Source: JBBIOU01 sp037443205
GTDB taxonomy: Bacteria; Bacteroidota; Bacteroidia; Flavobacteriales_D; UBA2798
Assembly (NCBI GenBank): GCA_037443205.1
Contig: JBBIOU010000031.1
Coordinates: 1-33,994, forward strand
DNA: 33,994 bases
Direction of reading: 5' to 3'
Made by a program: the position numbers and the translations under genes. Positions 31,169-33,994 of this stretch are shown here, piece after piece. The notes below the pieces were generated by a model that saw only the letters and a list, made by a program, of their open reading frames with translations, searched no databases and was not told the origin of the DNA. Within the stretch, counting starts at the first letter, position 1. Each line of letters opens with the position of its first letter.

Positions 31169-32425
31169 ATGGCCTATCTTTTCACATCCGAGTCGGTATC
31201 TGAAGGACATCCCGATAAAATTGCCGATCAAATTTCTGATGCCTTAATTGATCATTTTTTAGCATTTGACCCCAAAAGCAAAGTTGCCTGCGAAACATTG
31301 GTAACAACCGGACAAGTAGTGCTTGCCGGAGAAGTAAAATCAAAAACCTATTTGGATGTACAAAATATTGCCCGCGAGGTAATTAAAAAAATCGGATATA
31401 CCAAAAGCGAATACATGTTTGAAGCAAATTCGTGCGGAATATTATCAGCCATCCACGAACAAAGTCCTGACATTAATCAAGGCGTAGAAAAAAAAGACCC
31501 TATGAAGCAAGGTGCCGGTGACCAGGGAATGATGTTTGGTTATGCTTGTCGCGAAACAGATAACTTTATGCCGTTGCCTTTAGAATTAGCTCATTTGATT
31601 TTAAAAGAACTGGCCTCTATCAGAAGAGAAGGAAAAACCATGAAATACTTACGCCCCGACTCTAAAAGCCAGGTAACCATAGAATACGATGATAACAATC
31701 AACCTGTAAGAATTGATGCCATAGTAGTATCTACACAGCATGATGATTTTGCCTCAGAAGCTCAGATGCAAAAAAAAATTAAAGAAGATATTATTAATAT
31801 TCTTATACCCCGCGTAAAAAAACAACTGCCTGCACGCGTACAAAAATTATTTAATAGCCAAATAAAATACCATATCAACCCTACGGGTAAATTTGTTATT
31901 GGCGGCCCTCATGGAGACACCGGCTTAACCGGAAGAAAAATTATTGTAGATACCTATGGAGGCAAAGGTGCCCATGGCGGTGGTGCATTTTCGGGTAAAG
32001 ACCCCAGCAAGGTTGACCGTTCTGCTGCCTACGCTACCCGCCATATTGCTAAAAACATGGTAGCTGCCGGATTATGTGACGAAGTATTGGTACAAGTTGC
32101 ATACGCTATTGGCGTTGCCGAACCGGTTGGTTTGTATGTTAATACCTACGGCACAGGCAAAATAAAAGAAAGCGATGGAGAAATTGCAAAACGCATCAGC
32201 AAAATTTTTGATATGCGCCCGTACGCTATAGAAACACGTTTTAATTTACGCTCTCCTATCTATAGCGAAACCGCAGCATACGGACACATGGGCAGAAAAC
32301 CCGTTACGGTTACCAAATATTTTACCGATGGATCCGGACATAAAAAAACCATGAAGGTTAAATTATTCCCCTGGGAAGAATTAAACTATGTTGATAAAAT
32401 CAAGAAAGAATTTAAATTGAAATAA
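31169..32425 (+). CDS. metK: S-adenosylmethionine synthetase
   Basis: This 418-residue protein shows all family motifs. FTSESVSEGHPDKIADQISDALID comes first, then GAGDQGMMFGYA (methionine and ATP binding), GPHGDTGLTGRKIIVDTYGG, and GGGAFSGKDPSKVDRSAAYA, the P-loop-like segment. The C-terminal ETAAYGHMGRK completes the enzyme. It joins methionine and ATP to give SAM in the cytoplasm. Length is slightly above the E. coli enzyme (384), as is usual in Bacteroidota. It is transcribed alone, with its own -7 box and an intergenic hairpin element after it. Confidence 0.97.
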   Translation: MAYLFTSESVSEGHPDKIADQISDALIDHFLAFDPKSKVACETLVTTGQVVLAGEVKSKTYLDVQNIAREVIKKIGYTKSEYMFEANSCGILSAIHEQSPDINQGVEKKDPMKQGAGDQGMMFGYACRETDNFMPLPLELAHLILKELASIRREGKTMKYLRPDSKSQVTIEYDDNNQPVRIDAIVVSTQHDDFASEAQMQKKIKEDIINILIPRVKKQLPARVQKLFNSQIKYHINPTGKFVIGGPHGDTGLTGRKIIVDTYGGKGAHGGGAFSGKDPSKVDRSAAYATRHIAKNMVAAGLCDEVLVQVAYAIGVAEPVGLYVNTYGTGKIKESDGEIAKRISKIFDMRPYAIETRFNLRSPIYSETAAYGHMGRKPVTVTKYFTDGSGHKKTMKVKLFPWEELNYVDKIKKEFKLK

Positions 32426-32823
32426 TCCCTTTGCGGATTAAGCTTAACTATATTACATTTCAAGAAGCTGGCGACCATCAGGCAAGTTTCTGTAATGTAG
32501 GTTTTCCTGTTGTTGGTGCATTTAATCCACATTACGCATTAGTATGCGTAATGCTCGCCTGATGGCGGATAACCCAAACCCACCCCTTTGCCAAAGCACT
32601 CAGTCCGCCTCTGGCGGAAAATTTGAAATAAATCCAAATTTCTAATGCTTAATTTGGGTTTATCATTATCTGTACCTAAAGTAAAGGTATATAATAACTG
32701 ATTTTAGGTCAGTACACCAAAATTATAATAGCTATTTTGTGAACCATCTAAATTGAATTTGTTTCAATAAGGTTGATAGATAAGTGAAGAGAATATACCT
32801 GGTTTATTGGTATTAATTTTATG
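32426..32823. other. Gene-free convergent intergenic region, 398 bases
   Basis: It lies between the 3' ends of metK (+) and the HYR protein gene (-). It contains the full-length hairpin element B at 32525-32660. The stretches on either side hold no open frame or RNA signature that I recognise, and no strong terminator apart from the hairpins of the element. Confidence 0.7.
32525..32660. repeat. Intergenic hairpin element, full copy (B)
   Basis: This 136-base copy matches 18650-18786 throughout, with about ten differences including one indel. Its stem CGCCTGATGGCG is better paired than the equivalent in copy A. Its ends are AATCCACATTA and TTAATTTGGGTT, inverse to one another with two mismatches over 11 positions. 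Confidence 0.8.
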
Positions 32824-33994
32824 CTAATAATTTACAACTATTTTTTTCACCTCGCTAAAATTATCAGAGGATATTAAAACCATGTAAATGCCTCGTGACG
32901 GGTCAGGTAATTGAACTTCAAATTTACCTGCTTGATTAATTTGCTTGCTATATATCTGCTTACCGGAGTAATCAAATACCGTAACGTTATATACATTTTG
33001 TTGTTGTATATCAATAAAGAAATTACCTGCATTTGGGTTAGGATAAACATTAACAAGAGATGATTGCTCTTCATCGATACCGGTACACGCACTTACATTC
33101 ATGGTTTGGGTTGCAGATGCGCTGCAGCCACTACCGTTGGTATAAGTATAGGTTATAATATGATTCCCAACCGGACATTGTCCGATACCTGTACCGGGAG
33201 TAAATATTCCACCCGAAACACAGCTTGCCGTATATGAACCACCTGCAGGACTACCGCCTGATAAAGCTACCGGATTATTGTAAACACAAATGCTATTAGG
33301 GTTTAAGTTAAAATTTACAGTTGGGTTGCTGTTTACAATCACATTAAAATTACAATTGGTAATATTACCCGATGCATCAGTAGCGCGGAAAGTACACAAA
33401 GTAGTTCCTACCGGAAACACACTGCCTGAGGGTAATCCATTAATTTGTGTAATGCTTACACCCGAACAATTATCTGTGGCTGTAGGAGTACTAAAAGTTA
33501 CGGTTTGTCCTTCGCATACGGTAATACTACTCGGACAACCCGAAATAACGGGCGCTTCATTATCAATCACCGTTACATTAAAGCATTGGTTATGAACATT
33601 ACCATTTACATCGGTTGCTGTATAGCAAACACTGGTAGTTCCTACAGGGAAAAAATCTCCGCTGTTGTGTGTTGCTGTTACCGATGAAATGCCACAGTTA
33701 TCATTAGCTGTAGGGCTGGTCCAGGTTACTATCCTGCCACACTGTCCTGTGGTATTAGGTTGATTAATATTAGACGGAAAACCACTGAATGCAGGCAACT
33801 CATTATCGGTAACAACCACATTAAAACTTGCTGTTGTAACATTGCTGTTTACATCCGTTGCTGTGTAGGTTACGGTGGTTGTGCCTACGGGAAAAGATGA
33901 GCCGCTGCTGTGTGAGGAAGTAAAACTTAATATACCACAATTATCGTTCGCTGTGGGTGCTGTCCAGGTTGCTACAGCCGTGCATAATCCGGGT
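32824..33994 (-). CDS. HYR-repeat, T9SS type A secreted protein (partial, 5' end beyond the window)
   Basis: The frame is open to the right edge, so the protein's N-terminus is missing; 390 complete codons plus one base are visible. It shows at least three HYR (hyalin-like) repeats, each with TANDNCG or TATDNCS followed by FPVGTT and Y/FTATD or RATD sequences. The units are about 80 residues long. A Gly/Ser-rich Ig-like unit follows, then a type A sorting domain beginning VNVYPNPNAGNFFIDI and ending EVKKIVVNY. HYR proteins are secreted, cell-surface beta-sandwich arrays, generally taken to be adhesive. It faces metK across a repeat-bearing intergenic region. Confidence 0.92.
   Translation of the reverse strand, partial: PGLCTAVATWTAPTANDNCGILSFTSSHSSGSSFPVGTTTVTYTATDVNSNVTTASFNVVVTDNELPAFSGFPSNINQPNTTGQCGRIVTWTSPTANDNCGISSVTATHNSGDFFPVGTTSVCYTATDVNGNVHNQCFNVTVIDNEAPVISGCPSSITVCEGQTVTFSTPTATDNCSGVSITQINGLPSGSVFPVGTTLCTFRATDASGNITNCNFNVIVNSNPTVNFNLNPNSICVYNNPVALSGGSPAGGSYTASCVSGGIFTPGTGIGQCPVGNHIITYTYTNGSGCSASATQTMNVSACTGIDEEQSSLVNVYPNPNAGNFFIDIQQQNVYNVTVFDYSGKQIYSKQINQAGKFEVQLPDPSRGIYMVLISSDNFSEVKKIVVNY

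Overview
The window is chromosomal DNA from a low-GC member of the Bacteroidota, probably a gliding or environmental Sphingobacteriia/Chitinophagia/Cytophagia-type lineage. The evidence is several secreted proteins with type IX secretion (T9SS) C-terminal sorting domains of both the long 'gliding motility-associated' (type B) and the short type A kind, repeated TAnnTTTG promoter boxes just upstream of starts, and Bacteroidota-typical families (DUF2905, TPR-SpoIIE, PIG-L with a long C-terminus). No rRNA, tRNA, CRISPR array, intact insertion sequence or prophage was seen.

Layout. 1-2860 is the accessory, most interesting part. It holds the 3' end of one type B T9SS gene, a minus-strand pseudogene that keeps only a signal peptide and a short N-terminus, a small XRE-type regulator with a nested inverted repeat over its start codon, and, overlapping the regulator's stop codon, a mosaic type B T9SS surface protein. 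The last 174 bases of that protein's gene are identical, except for one synonymous base, to the first 174 bases of the window. The AT-rich 5' half and GC-richer 3' half of the gene look as if they have different histories. 3292-8606 holds a PLP enzyme (ACC deaminase/D-cysteine desulfhydrase type), a secreted PIG-L deacetylase-like protein, a 42-residue membrane peptide and a sodium:solute symporter. 8784-14590 looks like signalling: a TPR/SpoIIE phosphatase with TPR units of exactly 120 bp, a secreted EreA-like protein with a barrel-like C-terminus, and an ECF sigma factor overlapping a single-pass membrane protein that is a candidate anti-sigma factor. 14594-17150 is a tight minus-strand operon: proline dehydrogenase, a DUF2905 membrane protein and a trans-sulfuration-type PLP enzyme. 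17239-18650 is an RDD membrane protein followed by RsmI. 18953-22411 holds three consecutive type A T9SS proteins, each with its own promoter box. 22524-32425 is mostly housekeeping: glycine decarboxylase GcvP, a small secreted protein, a UbiA-like membrane protein, HemL, RecX, enoyl-CoA hydratase, a polysaccharide flippase and MetK. The window ends inside a minus-strand HYR-repeat T9SS protein.

An intergenic repeat of about 97-137 bp with imperfect terminal inverted repeats and internal hairpins occurs three times (8651, 18650, 32525), each time just after the 3' end of a plus-strand gene that converges on a minus-strand gene. A perfect 16-bp stem at 18896-18931 separates RsmI from the T9SS cluster. 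Many start codons were moved inward from the longest reading frame because a TAnnTTTG box, a signal peptide or family alignment points to the shorter form.
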